DNA of 64,000 nt from Palleronia abyssalis (GTDB lineage Bacteria; Pseudomonadota; Alphaproteobacteria; Rhodobacterales; Rhodobacteraceae). Positions 25,937 through 35,000 of this stretch are shown here, piece after piece. The stretch's first letter is position 1; every line of letters begins with the position of its first letter. The notes below the pieces were generated by a model. That model saw nothing but the letters and a program-made list of their open reading frames with translations, was not told where the DNA came from and did not search any database. The translations under genes and the position numbers were made by a program. The stretch spans positions 1 to 64,000 of the forward strand of contig NZ_ONZF01000015.1 in the NCBI RefSeq assembly GCF_900302445.1. Reading direction: 5' to 3'.

Positions 25937-25977
25937 GGGAAAAAAGGAAAGGCGCCGCCCCCCTTGGGGACGGCGCC
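25937..25977 (-). terminator. Intercistronic terminator/attenuator between TRAP binding protein and permease genes
   Basis: On the minus strand GGCGCCG-TCCCC pairs with GGGG-CGGCGCC (25951-25977), followed by TTTCCTTTTTT (25940-25950). This is a convincing intrinsic terminator shape. As it falls inside the operon, it probably reduces read-through so that the binding protein is made in excess of the permeases. Confidence 0.75.
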
Positions 25978-25989
25978 GGTGGTGTGTGG

Positions 25990-26967
25990 TTACTCGACCG
26001 CCTGGATCTGCGAGACGAGGTCTTGCAGCTTTTCGGAGGTCACGTGCTTTTCGTAGACCGGGCCCATCGCGTCGATGAAGGGCTGCTTGTCGATCTCGGC
26101 CACGATCTCGACGCCGGCGTCGCGCATCGCCTGCTCTGACTCGGCCTCGCGCGCCTGCCACAGCTCGCGCATGATGGGCGTGGATTCACGCGCCGCCTCA
26201 CGGATCAACTGCTGGTCTTCCTCTGACAGGCTGTTCCAGGAGGCCTGGCTCATCGTCAGGACCTCGGGGACCATCAGGTGCTGGTCCAGCGTGTAGTAGG
26301 GCGCGACCTCGTAATGGCCCGACGAGTCGTACGAGGGCCAGTTGTTTTCCGCCCCGTCGATCACGCCGGTCTGGATCGAGGAATAGACCTCGCCATAGGG
26401 CAGGGGGGTGGCGTTGCCGCCAAGCGCCTCGACCATGTCGACGAACACGTCCGACTGCATGACGCGGAACTTCATGCCCTCGATGTCGTCCACCGAGGTG
26501 ATGGGCTTCTGGCTGTTGTAGAAGCTGCGCGATCCGCCGTCATAGAAGGTCAGGCCGACAAGCTGGTGGTTCTGGAACTCGTCCAGGATCTGCTGGCCGA
26601 TCTCGCCGTCGACGACCTGGTGCATGTGCTCGGTCGAGCGGAAGATGTAGGGCAGCGTGAACACCTTCGTCTCTTCGATGATGTTGTTGAACGGCCCGAG
26701 CGAGACGCGGTTGAGGTCGATCACGCCCAGCTGGGTCTGCTCGATCGTGTCCTTTTCCTCGCCCAGCTGGGCAGAGTGGAACATCTCGACGCAGATGCGC
26801 CCGTCCGAGCGTTCGGTCAGCATCTCGCCCATGCGTTCGACCGCAACCACCGTGGGATAGCCCTCGGGGTGGGTGTCGGACGCGCGCAGCGTCACTTCGC
26901 AGGACTGGGCCGCAGCGGCGCCGGTGAGCGCGACAGTGGCCAGAAGCGTTGCGGTAAGGGTCTTCAT
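25990..26967 (-). CDS. TRAP transporter substrate-binding protein (DctP type), probably uronate-binding
   Basis: A 325-residue periplasmic binding protein. The signal peptide (1-22) ends TGAAAAQS, and the mature N-terminus is [36 protein letters not shown]. The family motif region [43 protein letters not shown] carries the Arg that usually contacts a substrate carboxylate. The opening resembles known galacturonate/glucuronate DctP proteins. The ATG at 26967 has a GGGAGGAG ribosome site. It is the first of the DctP-DctQ-DctM-reductase-uxaA leftward set. Confidence 0.93.
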   Translation of the reverse strand: MKTLTATLLATVALTGAAAAQSCEVTLRASDTHPEGYPTVVAVERMGEMLTERSDGRICVEMFHSAQLGEEKDTIEQTQLGVIDLNRVSLGPFNNIIEETKVFTLPYIFRSTEHMHQVVDGEIGQQILDEFQNHQLVGLTFYDGGSRSFYNSQKPITSVDDIEGMKFRVMQSDVFVDMVEALGGNATPLPYGEVYSSIQTGVIDGAENNWPSYDSSGHYEVAPYYTLDQHLMVPEVLTMSQASWNSLSEEDQQLIREAARESTPIMRELWQAREAESEQAMRDAGVEIVAEIDKQPFIDAMGPVYEKHVTSEKLQDLVSQIQAVE

Positions 26968-27004
26968 TGGTCTTTCTCCTCCCTGGTTGATCTTGGGACT
27001 GCGA

Positions 27005-28414
27005 TCACAGCCCGTATGCGTCCTTGGCCAGCCCATATGTCAGGTCATGGGCGACCCGGTGCGCGTCGTCTTCGCGCAGCCGGCCCGTGGCGACGAGCCC
27101 GGCCAGATACGCGCAGTCGGTTCGCCGGGCGACGTCGTGCCGCGCGGGGATCGAGCAGAACGCCCGCGTGTCGTCGTTGAAGCCGGCGGTGTTGTAGAAC
27201 CCGGCCGTTTCGGTCGTGGCCTCGCGGAACCGCATGATGCCCTCGAAGCTGTCGAAGAACCACCATGGCGGGCCAAGGCGCAGCACCGGATAGGCGCCGG
27301 CCATGGGGGCCAGTTCGCGCCCGTAGGTGGTTTCGTCCAGCGTGAAGGGGATGATCGTCAGGTCCGGCTCCATCCCCACGGCGTCGAGAAGCGGCTTCAG
27401 CCCGCCCACCCAGTCGGTGCGACCGGGGATGTCGAACCCCTTGTCGCGGCCGTGGCGGGCGAAGACGGCGGCGTTGTGATTGCGGCGGCTGCCCGCGTGG
27501 ATTTGCAGGGTCAGCCCGTCATCCAGGCTCATCTTCGCCATCTCGGTCAGCATCTGGCCGCGGAAGGCGTCGGCTTGGTCGGGCGTGGCCTTGCCGCTGC
27601 GCACGGTGTCGAACAGCGCGGCAGCGTCGGATTGGCTGAGGTTCTCGGTCCGGGCGGTCGGGTGCCCATGATCGGACGCGGTGGCGCCGCCGACCTCCTT
27701 GAAATAGGCGCGGCGGGCGCGGTGGGCGTTCAGATATCCGTCCCAGGTCGCGCAATCCTCGCCCGTGAGCTCGGCCAGTTTATCGAGGTTTTCGGCGAAG
27801 CCCTCGAACTCGGGGTCGACCACGGCATCGGGGCGATAGGTGGTGATGACGCGGCCCGACCAGCCGGACTCACGGATCTGGCGGTGCCATTGCAGATCGT
27901 CCAGCGCGCTTTCCGTGGTGGACAGCGCCTCGATCCTGAACCGCTCGAACAGGGCGCGGGGACGGAAGGCGTCTTCGGCCAGCTTGGCGTCGATATGGTC
28001 GTAATAGGCGTCGGCCGTGTCGGCGGACAGAACCTCGGTCAGGCCGAAGACGTGTTCGAACGAATGATCCAGCCACATCGCCGACGGGGTGCCGCGGAAC
28101 AGGTGATACCGTTCGGCGAAGCGGCGCCAGATCGCGCGCGGGTCGGTTTCCGTCTCGCCCCCGTCGACGCGGGGCACGCCCAGGTCGGTGGGGGCCACGC
28201 CCTGGCTGATGAGCATCCGGAAGACATAGTGATCGGGGACCACGAACAGCTCGGCCGGGTTCGGGAAACGCTGATCCTCGGCGAACCAGCGGGGGTCGCA
28301 ATGGCCGTGGGGCGACAGGATCGGCAGGTCGGCCACACGCTCGTACAAGCCGCGGGCCAGGCGGCGCACGCCCTGATCGGCGGGGAACAGTCGATCCGGA
28401 TCGGTCAGCGCCAT
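27005..28414 (-). CDS. uxaC: Uronate (glucuronate/galacturonate) isomerase
   Basis: A 469-residue UxaC of the amidohydrolase superfamily, which interconverts galacturonate/tagaturonate and glucuronate/fructuronate. Diagnostic segments are [21 protein letters not shown] (metal-binding His-x-His), [39 protein letters not shown] and [23 protein letters not shown]. The ATG at 28414 follows a GGGAGGG site. A CTAG-N4-CTAG operator lies in its promoter. It is upstream of the TRAP genes on the same strand. Confidence 0.95.
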   Translation of the reverse strand: MALTDPDRLFPADQGVRRLARGLYERVADLPILSPHGHCDPRWFAEDQRFPNPAELFVVPDHYVFRMLISQGVAPTDLGVPRVDGGETETDPRAIWRRFAERYHLFRGTPSAMWLDHSFEHVFGLTEVLSADTADAYYDHIDAKLAEDAFRPRALFERFRIEALSTTESALDDLQWHRQIRESGWSGRVITTYRPDAVVDPEFEGFAENLDKLAELTGEDCATWDGYLNAHRARRAYFKEVGGATASDHGHPTARTENLSQSDAAALFDTVRSGKATPDQADAFRGQMLTEMAKMSLDDGLTLQIHAGSRRNHNAAVFARHGRDKGFDIPGRTDWVGGLKPLLDAVGMEPDLTIIPFTLDETTYGRELAPMAGAYPVLRLGPPWWFFDSFEGIMRFREATTETAGFYNTAGFNDDTRAFCSIPARHDVARRTDCAYLAGLVATGRLREDDAHRVAHDLTYGLAKDAYGL

Positions 28415-28445
28415 GTCGTATTTTCCCTCCCCAAGGCTTTGGCAT

Positions 28446-28459
28446 TCTAGTATGCTAGT
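28446..28459. promoter_or_regulatory. Probable GntR operator in the uxaC / GntR divergent promoter
   Basis: TCTAGTATGCTAGT holds two CTAG half sites four bases apart. Read on the minus strand it is ACTAGCATACTAGA, matching the uxuA-upstream ACTAGGATACTAGT in 12 of 14 positions. It lies 32 bases from the uxaC start and 61 bases from the GntR start, so one repressor dimer could control both genes. Confidence 0.68.
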
Positions 28460-28520
28460 TCGGGGGGCCGAGTCAATCGAAGCTTGCCCCCTTGTGCGAC
28501 CGCAGGGCAAGAGGAGTGTC

Positions 28521-29237
28521 ATGAGGATCGAAGACATCGCCGTGCCGATGCCCGCCGCCACATCGACCGATGGGGTGTTCGCGGCGCTGTATAACGCGAT
28601 CATCACCATGGACCTGCCGCCCGGCACCAAGCTGTCCGAGGTCGAGGTCGCCCGCCAGTTCGACCTGTCCCGCCAGCCGGTGCGCGATGCGTTCTTCCGG
28701 CTGTCTCAACTGGATTTCCTGTCGGTGCGTCCGCAGCGGGCGACGCGGGTCACGCCGATCTCGGAACAGGCGGTGATCGATGCGACTTTCGTGCGCCTCG
28801 CGCTGGAGGCCGAGTGCCTGCGCCTGGTCTGCGACCGCGCCACCCCGGCGGATATCGCGATGCTGGACGACAATCTGGCGCGGCAGGCGGAGTTCGCGGC
28901 GACCGACGCGATCTCTCAATTCCACGCGCTGGATGAACAATTTCACGAGGCGCTGTGCCGGATCGCCGGGCATGAACACGTCTGGGGCGTGATCCGCACG
29001 CAGAAGGCGCATACCGACCGGGTGCGCTGGCTGTCGCTGTCGCAGGCCCGCCGGACCGAGGTTCTGGCCGATCACCGCGCGATCCGTGACGCGGTGGCCG
29101 CGGGCGACCTTGCCGCGGCCGACGCGCGGCTGCGCAACCACCTGGAGCATATCCTGGGCATCCTGCCCGGCATCCGCGAGGCGCATCGCGACTGTTTCGC
29201 CGAGGACGCGCTTGCGGGACGCGCGCAGGCGGACTAA
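28521..29237 (+). CDS. GntR-family (FCD) transcriptional regulator of the uronate genes
   Basis: A 238-residue regulator. The winged helix (residues about 18-80) contains GTKLSEVEVARQFDLSRQPVRDAFFRLSQ and ends RPQRATRVTPIS. The FCD domain has the ligand/metal residues DEQFHEALCRIAGH and LADHRAIRDAVAAGD with later RNHLEHIL. The ATG at 28521 follows GAGGAG (28511-28516). Divergence from uxaC around the 28446-28459 operator makes it the best candidate for the uronate repressor, with autoregulation. Confidence 0.92.
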   Translation: MRIEDIAVPMPAATSTDGVFAALYNAIITMDLPPGTKLSEVEVARQFDLSRQPVRDAFFRLSQLDFLSVRPQRATRVTPISEQAVIDATFVRLALEAECLRLVCDRATPADIAMLDDNLARQAEFAATDAISQFHALDEQFHEALCRIAGHEHVWGVIRTQKAHTDRVRWLSLSQARRTEVLADHRAIRDAVAAGDLAAADARLRNHLEHILGILPGIREAHRDCFAEDALAGRAQAD

Positions 29238-29268
29238 GTTAGGCTAGTCCACTTCGCCGCCGGAGGGT

Positions 29269-29508
29269 ATGCCCGTGAAGACCGTTAACATCCACGACGC
29301 CAAGACCAACCTGTCGCGCCTTGTCGCGGCGGCGGCGGCGGGCGAGTCGTTCGTGATCGCACGGGCGGGCAAGCCACTGGTGAAGGTGACGGCCATCGCG
29401 CCCGAACCCGCCGCGGCGTCGCGGCTGAACCTGTTGCCCGGCGTCTTCGCGATCCCGGGGGATTTCGACCGCATGGGGGACCGGATCGCCGATGATTTCG
29501 AGGGATGA
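29269..29508 (+). CDS. Phd/YefM-family antitoxin
   Basis: A 79-residue antitoxin with the Phd/YefM N-terminal DNA-binding fold: VNIHDAKTNLSRLVAAAAAGESFVIARAGKPLVKV. The acidic C-terminal tail (DFDRMGDRIADDFEG) is the toxin-neutralising part. Its stop overlaps the toxin start (ATGA). Such antitoxins repress their own promoter as a complex with the toxin. Confidence 0.92.
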   Translation: MPVKTVNIHDAKTNLSRLVAAAAAGESFVIARAGKPLVKVTAIAPEPAAASRLNLLPGVFAIPGDFDRMGDRIADDFEG

Positions 29509-29900
29509 GCCTTCTGCTGGACACGCATATCCTGCTGTGGGCCGTGTCCGACGCTGCCCGTCTGACCGAAGACACCCGCGCCCGGCTTGACGATCCGGCC
29601 GAGACGCTGGTCTTCAGTGCCGCCAGCCTGTGGGAAATCGCGATCAAGTCCGCGCTGGGGCGGGACGACTTTCGCGTGGACGGTGCCCGGCTGCGCGCAG
29701 CCTGTCTTGCGGCCGGGTATCTGGAGCTGCCGGTTACGGGGCTGCACGCGCTTGGCGTCGCGGACCTTCCCCCGATCCACCGCGATCCGTTCGACCGAAT
29801 CCTTGTGGCGCAGGCCCGGGCCGAGCGTCTACCGCTTCTGACCGCCGACAGCGCAGTCGCCGCCTATGGCACCCCGGTCGAAAGCGTTCGCCTGGCCTGA
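29505..29900 (+). CDS. VapC-like PIN-domain toxin ribonuclease
   Basis: A 131-residue PIN-domain protein. The acidic metal site is present: Asp6 in LLLDTHILLW, Glu in SAASLWEIAIKSALG, Asp in DPFDRILVAQA and Asp in LLTADSAVAAY. It forms a type II toxin-antitoxin pair with the Phd-like gene. The gene ends in a stem-loop (29894-29918) shared with the convergent kinase gene. Confidence 0.93.
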   Translation: MSLLLDTHILLWAVSDAARLTEDTRARLDDPAETLVFSAASLWEIAIKSALGRDDFRVDGARLRAACLAAGYLELPVTGLHALGVADLPPIHRDPFDRILVAQARAERLPLLTADSAVAAYGTPVESVRLA

Positions 29901-29918
29901 GCCGCGGTGCCTCAGGCC
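29894..29918. terminator. Bidirectional stem-loop spanning both stop codons of vapC-like and kinase genes
   Basis: GGCCTGAG (29894-29901) pairs perfectly with CTCAGGCC (29911-29918) over CCGCGGTGC. Each arm carries the stop codon of one convergent gene. There is no T-run. Confidence 0.5.
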
Positions 29919-31603
29919 GAACGCCGGTAAGCCATCGCGGCCCCTGCGACAGTGTCGATCATCCGCATCCGGTCGAGGGGCTTGGTCACGCTGCCGCGCA
30001 CCCCGATCGGAATATCCTCTTGCCCGGCAGAGGTGACGATGACGGGCAGGTCCCGCAGGTCGGGGGCGGCACGGATCCGCTCCATGGTGGCCCATCCGTC
30101 CAGGCGGGGCATGTGCAGGTCCAGAAGAAGGACGTCGACGGGTCTGGTACGCAGCTTGTCCAGGGTGTCCAGCCCATCCATGGCCTCGATGACATGCGCG
30201 CCGGAGGCCTCGAGCATGCGGCGCGCGACCAGCCGGTTGACCTTGTTGTCGTCGGCGACCAGTACCCGAAGGCCCGTCAACCTGGTGGGGGACCGGCATC
30301 GACCGTTCCCGGCATCCGCCACCCGATCCGCCGCGGGGGTGTGGGCGATCGTCACGACGAAGGTGCTTCCAACGCCGGGGATCGACGATACGGTCAGATC
30401 CCCGCCCATGGCGCGCGCCAGATCGCGTGCCAGCGACAGGCCCAGACCGGTGCCCTGGCCCGATCGCGACGCGTCGTCGTCGAGCTGGGCATAGGGGGTG
30501 AAGAGCCGGTCCAGATGCGCGGCCGGTATGCCGGGCCCGTCGTCGGATACGGTAAAGCGAAGCAACCCCGCGGCATCGAGATCGACCGAAATCGCTATGG
30601 TTCCGTGATCCGTGTGCTTCACCGCGTTCGAGACAAGGTTCGACAGGATCTGCCGCAGCCGAAGGGGATCGACGACCGCGGCCTCGGGAACCGACGGGTC
30701 GATGTCAACCTCGATCCGCGTGCCCTGTTCCCTGGCCCTGTCGGCGAACAGCCCCCTGACTCGGTGTACCAGATCGCCAACGTGGGCGACCTTCGGTGCG
30801 ATGGTGAATTTCCCTTCGGACAGCTTTGCGCGGTCGAGGATATCGCTCAGCAGGCTGTTCAGATCCTCGGCCGAGGACAGGAGGATCCGGCCCCGCTCCC
30901 TTTCCTTCGAGGTTTCGGCTTCGCTGAGCGCAAGCTGGCCGATCCCCAGGATGCCGTTCAGGGGCGTGCGCAATTCGTGCGCGATGACCGAGAAGAACCG
31001 GTCCCGATCACGCATCGCCCGCCGCTCGGCGCCGCGGGCGCGATGAAAGCTGTTCTGTAGCTTGATGGTCAGGGCGATGGCAAATCCCAGATACAGAACG
31101 ATGATGCCCGAGGCGATCCGCGCCGCAGATATCCCCGGCGCGACACCGATGGACCCAAGCTGGTAGTGCAGGGCGATCACGATGGGTATTCCAGAGGCAA
31201 GAGCCGCCGGGATCGCGATGCTTTGCACGATTGTGCGTAGAACGAGGCAATTCACGAAGGTCGCCGTCAGTCCCAGCCACGCGACCAGTTTGACGTTCGC
31301 CGCTTCTTCCAACAGCAGGAAAACCAGCGAACTCGCGTAGAAGAAGAGAGAAGCGGCATGGAGGGTGGTATAAAGCTTGAAGGCCCCGGACGTCTTCCGC
31401 ACCAGAAGCCGCGATTCCAAGGGCAGCAAAAGCAGGTCCAGGATCAACGCGATGGCCCCCAGCACCGGGCATGCCCAGTGCAGGTCATAGGACCATGAAA
31501 CCAGGCCGAGCGTCACCCAGTAGGCCATGATGTGGAATGGCCGCTCCACCCGCGTCAGGCGAAGGTGCGAAACCAGATTCTCATGCCTCAATGTCGTTGG
31601 CAT
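29912..31603 (-). CDS. Membrane-bound hybrid histidine kinase
   Basis: A 563-residue sensor kinase. Six or so TM helices (residues about 20-190) form the sensor. The dimerisation domain has His209 in FSVIAHELRTPLNGILG. The ATPase domain has the N-box (QILSNLVSNAVKHT), the G1 box (SDDGPGI), the F-box region (RLFTPYAQLD) and the G2 box (GQGTGLGLSLA). The C-terminal receiver domain has Asp495 in VDVLLLDLHMPRLDG and the Lys in SVTKPLD. The ATG at 31603 was preferred to longer forms because GAGGAAG precedes it. No output-domain response regulator is nearby, so the phosphate presumably passes to an unlinked phosphotransferase. Confidence 0.92.
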   Translation of the reverse strand: MPTTLRHENLVSHLRLTRVERPFHIMAYWVTLGLVSWSYDLHWACPVLGAIALILDLLLLPLESRLLVRKTSGAFKLYTTLHAASLFFYASSLVFLLLEEAANVKLVAWLGLTATFVNCLVLRTIVQSIAIPAALASGIPIVIALHYQLGSIGVAPGISAARIASGIIVLYLGFAIALTIKLQNSFHRARGAERRAMRDRDRFFSVIAHELRTPLNGILGIGQLALSEAETSKERERGRILLSSAEDLNSLLSDILDRAKLSEGKFTIAPKVAHVGDLVHRVRGLFADRAREQGTRIEVDIDPSVPEAAVVDPLRLRQILSNLVSNAVKHTDHGTIAISVDLDAAGLLRFTVSDDGPGIPAAHLDRLFTPYAQLDDDASRSGQGTGLGLSLARDLARAMGGDLTVSSIPGVGSTFVVTIAHTPAADRVADAGNGRCRSPTRLTGLRVLVADDNKVNRLVARRMLEASGAHVIEAMDGLDTLDKLRTRPVDVLLLDLHMPRLDGWATMERIRAAPDLRDLPVIVTSAGQEDIPIGVRGSVTKPLDRMRMIDTVAGAAMAYRRSA

Positions 31604-31862
31604 CGCTTCCTCAAAGGGCAAATCGCCCCAAGGCCGGGATCCTAGGTCCGAGGTCTTAAGAATTGTTTGCCCTTCGTCATGCGGTTGCCCCGCGGTCTGG
31701 CTGATCTTTCCGCGCTTTACATAAGAACGATTCCGCGTCCCGACGCGCTGGCTCACGCGCGGGATTGATGCGGCGTTTCGGCGCCGCTAGGAAGGGACGA
31801 CCGCCAAGGGATTGGGACGTCTGGGAATATCCCGGACGGGGCGGACAAAGGGGGGAGGCTTG

Positions 31863-32900
31863 ATGGCCAAGGGCACCGGGTTCAACGCCGTGCTGATCGG
31901 GACCGGCATGGTCGCCCGCACCCATCTGGGCGCGCTTCAGGACGCGCCGCAGGTGACCCTGACCGGCGTCGCCGCACGGCACGAAGATAGCGCACGCGCC
32001 TTCGCCGAAGCCGCCGACATGCCCCTGCATGTCTATCCCGACATCGCGTCCATTGCCGCCGACGACGCCGTCGATATCGCGGTGATTGCCACGCCCCCGA
32101 ATGCCCGGCTGGACATCGTCGAACCGCTCGCCCGTGCGGGCAAGCACATCCTTCTGGAAAAGCCCGTGGGCCGCACCGCCGAGGAAGCCGAAGCGGTCGT
32201 GAAGGTCTGCGAGGAGGCCGGCGTCGCCCTCGGCATCTTCTTCCAGCACCGGATGCGCGCGGCGTCGCTGAAGGCCGCAGAGCTGGTCGCGACCGGCGAT
32301 CTGGGCGCGCTGGGACTGGTCGAGATCACGGTGCCGTGGTGGCGCGAACAGGGCTATTACGACGAGCCCGGGCGCGGCACCTATGCCCGCGACGGCGGCG
32401 GTGTGATGATCAGCCAGGCGATCCACACGATCGACCTGGCCCTCAGCCTCGCCGGGCCGGTCTCGCAAGTGCAGGCGATGACCGCGACGACCCGTTTTCA
32501 CGACATGGAATCCGAGGATTTCGCCACTGCCGGCCTGAAATTCGCGAACGGGGCCGTGGGGTCCATGGTCGCTTCGACCGCGTCCTATCCCGGCACGGCC
32601 GAGACCATCGCGCTGCATTACGAGCGCGCCAGCCTGACCCTGAACTCGGGCACCCTTGCGGTGCGCTGGCGCGACGGGCGCGAAGAGACGTTCGGCGCCA
32701 CGGGCGGCACCGGCGGCGGGGCCGATCCCATGGCCTTCACCCATGAATGGCACCAGTCGATCGTCGAGGATTTCGCCGACGCTCTGGTCCAAGGTCGCCC
32801 CCCCGCCGCGTCGGGCCGGGCCGCCCTTCCCGCCCATCGCCTGATCGACGCCATCGCCCGCTCGGCCGCCGAGGGGCACATCACAGAGGTTCCGCAATGA
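31863..32900 (+). CDS. Gfo/Idh/MocA-family oxidoreductase (first of three)
   Basis: A 345-residue NAD(P)-dependent sugar or inositol dehydrogenase-type enzyme. The Rossmann motif is NAVLIGTGMVARTHLGAL, the conserved Lys is in ILLEKPVGRTAEEAE, and the C-terminal domain has GGGVMISQAIHTIDLALSLAG with the catalytic His. Substrate is not deducible. It starts an eight-gene operon with two more family members and a CUT1 importer. Its stop overlaps the next start (ATGA). Confidence 0.9.
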   Translation: MAKGTGFNAVLIGTGMVARTHLGALQDAPQVTLTGVAARHEDSARAFAEAADMPLHVYPDIASIAADDAVDIAVIATPPNARLDIVEPLARAGKHILLEKPVGRTAEEAEAVVKVCEEAGVALGIFFQHRMRAASLKAAELVATGDLGALGLVEITVPWWREQGYYDEPGRGTYARDGGGVMISQAIHTIDLALSLAGPVSQVQAMTATTRFHDMESEDFATAGLKFANGAVGSMVASTASYPGTAETIALHYERASLTLNSGTLAVRWRDGREETFGATGGTGGGADPMAFTHEWHQSIVEDFADALVQGRPPAASGRAALPAHRLIDAIARSAAEGHITEVPQ

Positions 32901-33901
32901 CCGTCACCTTCGCCGCCCTGGGCCTCGACCACCGGCATATTTATGGCATGGCCGGGAACATGATGGCCGAAGGTGCGACGTTCAAATCCTGGTGGACCGA
33001 GGGTGATCCGGGCACGCTGGACGGGTTCGACAAGCGCTTTCCCGATGTCACACGCGCCGCGACCCGCGACGAGATCCTGAACGACCCCGAGATCGACCTG
33101 ATCCTGATCGCCGCCATCCCCCGCGACCGCGCGGCGCTTGCCATCGCGGCGATGGAGGCCGGGAAGGACGTGATGGTCGACAAGCCCGGCTGCACGACAC
33201 TGGACCAGCTTGCCGCGATCCGCGACGTGCAGGCGCGCACGGGCCGCATCTGGTCGATCAACTTTTCCGAACGATTCGAGGTGCCCGCCGTCACCCGCGC
33301 GGCCGAGCTTGTGGCGGACGGCGCCATCGGTCGCGTCGTGCAGACCGTGGGCCTTGGGCCGCACCGCCTGAACCGCCCCACGCGCCCGGACTGGTTCTTC
33401 GACCGCGATGCCTATGGCGGGATCCTGACCGACATCGCCAGCCACCAGATCGACCAGTTCCTGTATTTCACCGGCTCGGACAGCGCCGAGGTGACGATGG
33501 CCGGTGTCGCAAACTACGCCAACCCGGATGACCCCGGGTTGCAAGATTTCGGAGAGCTTTCGCTGCGATCCGACAAGGGCCGCGGCTATATCCGGGTGGA
33601 CTGGTTCACCCCCGACGCCCTGCCCACATGGGGCGACGGGCGGCTGACCATCCTGGGGACCGAGGGCTATATCGAGCTGCGCAAATACGTGGACGTGGGC
33701 GGGGCCGAGGGCACGGATCACCTGATCCTGGTGAACGGAGACCGCTGCGAGAAGATCGAATGCGCCGACGCCGGCCTGCCCTATTTCCCCCGCCTGATCG
33801 CCGACATCCGCGACCGCACCGAAACCGCCATGCCCCAGTCCCACGCCTTCATGGTGATGGAGCTGGCGTTGCAAGCCCAAGCCATGGCCGAACGCGGATG
33901 A
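32897..33901 (+). CDS. Gfo/Idh/MocA-family oxidoreductase (second of three)
   Basis: A 334-residue member with an atypical N-terminus (MTVTFAALGLDHRHIYGMAGNM): the usual GxGxxG is replaced by GLDHRHIYG, seen in a subgroup of these enzymes. The EKP Lys motif appears as DVMVDKPGCTTLDQL, and the active-site region is YGGILTDIASHQIDQFLYFTG. It is coupled at both ends by ATGA overlaps. The altered nucleotide loop suggests it may work with, or on the product of, the neighbouring dehydrogenase. Confidence 0.87.
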   Translation: MTVTFAALGLDHRHIYGMAGNMMAEGATFKSWWTEGDPGTLDGFDKRFPDVTRAATRDEILNDPEIDLILIAAIPRDRAALAIAAMEAGKDVMVDKPGCTTLDQLAAIRDVQARTGRIWSINFSERFEVPAVTRAAELVADGAIGRVVQTVGLGPHRLNRPTRPDWFFDRDAYGGILTDIASHQIDQFLYFTGSDSAEVTMAGVANYANPDDPGLQDFGELSLRSDKGRGYIRVDWFTPDALPTWGDGRLTILGTEGYIELRKYVDVGGAEGTDHLILVNGDRCEKIECADAGLPYFPRLIADIRDRTETAMPQSHAFMVMELALQAQAMAERG

Positions 33902-34968
33902 TCCGGGTCGCGATCATCGGCACCGGCATCGGGCGAGAGCATCTGGCCGGCTACGACACCCTGCCCGACCGTTTCACCGTGACGACCCTGTGCGATCTGG
34001 ATCTGGACCGTGCGCGCGGCGTCGCGGGCGACCGCCCGATCGCGGTGACGGATGACCTCGACGCCGTTCTGGACGACGAGGCCATCGACCTGATCGACGT
34101 CTGCCTGCCCCCGCATCTGCACGTGCCCACCGCCACCCGCGCGCTTCAGGCGGGCAAGCATGTCGTCTGCGAAAAGCCCCTGGCCCTGTCGCTGGCCGAA
34201 TGCGATGCGCTGATCGGCGCGGCGGCGATCGCGGATCGCCGGGTCTTCCCGGTGTTCCAGTACCGATATGGCATCGCCATGGCTCAGATCCGCGCCCTGA
34301 AGGCCGCGAACCTCGCCGGGCGCCCCTTCGCCGCGTCGGTCGAAACGCATTGGAACCGCGGCCCGGACTACTATGCCAACCCCTGGCGCGGGACATGGAA
34401 GGGCGAGGCCGGGGGCGCCGTTCTCAGCCACGCGATCCACAACCACGACCTTCTGTGCACCATCTTCGGCAATGCCACCGCGATCTCGGCCAGCACCGCC
34501 ACCCGCGTCAACGGGATCGAGACCGAGGATTGCGCCGCCATCCTGATCGAACACGACACCGGCGCGCTTTCCACAAGCTCGATCACGCTGGGGGCCGCCA
34601 CCGATACCACGCGGATGCAATTCACCTTCCAGGGCTTCACCGCCACCAGCGGCAGCGCGCCTTACGCGCCGGTTTCGACCCCTTGGAGCTTCACGGCCCG
34701 CGACCCCTACACACAGGCCGATATCGACGCGGTTCTGGCCGACCTCGACACCCCCCGCGCGGGCTTTGCGGGGTTCTTCCATGCCATCGCCGACGCGCTG
34801 GAAGGGGATGCCGGGCGCGAAGTCACGTTGCAGGACGGGCGACAAAGCATTGAACTCGTCACCGCGGCCTATCACTCTGCCCGGACGGGACAGCGCGTGT
34901 CGCTGCCGCTGACCGAGGCCGCGCCGCTGTATCGAAGCTGGCTGCCGGATCTGGCAGCGGCCCCGTAA
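33898..34968 (+). CDS. Gfo/Idh/MocA-family oxidoreductase (third of three)
   Basis: A 356-residue member. The Rossmann motif is IRVAIIGTGIGREHLAGY, the Lys motif is HVVCEKPLALSLAECDAL and the catalytic region is GGAVLSHAIHNHDLLCTIFG. It is divergent in sequence from the two upstream homologues, so the three are probably not recent duplicates but catalyse different redox steps (for example oxidation, epimerisation and reduction) on one imported sugar. It is followed 32 bases later by the binding-protein gene. Confidence 0.9.
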   Translation: MIRVAIIGTGIGREHLAGYDTLPDRFTVTTLCDLDLDRARGVAGDRPIAVTDDLDAVLDDEAIDLIDVCLPPHLHVPTATRALQAGKHVVCEKPLALSLAECDALIGAAAIADRRVFPVFQYRYGIAMAQIRALKAANLAGRPFAASVETHWNRGPDYYANPWRGTWKGEAGGAVLSHAIHNHDLLCTIFGNATAISASTATRVNGIETEDCAAILIEHDTGALSTSSITLGAATDTTRMQFTFQGFTATSGSAPYAPVSTPWSFTARDPYTQADIDAVLADLDTPRAGFAGFFHAIADALEGDAGREVTLQDGRQSIELVTAAYHSARTGQRVSLPLTEAAPLYRSWLPDLAAAP

Positions 34969-35000
34969 GAACGACCTGTGAATCTGGGAGGACACGGAAA

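Noticed and set aside
29231-29252. Third copy of the CTAG operator near CTAAGTTAGGCTAG
   Set aside because: The half-site spacing is six rather than four bases and one half is CTAA. It lies at the end of the GntR gene and matches too poorly.
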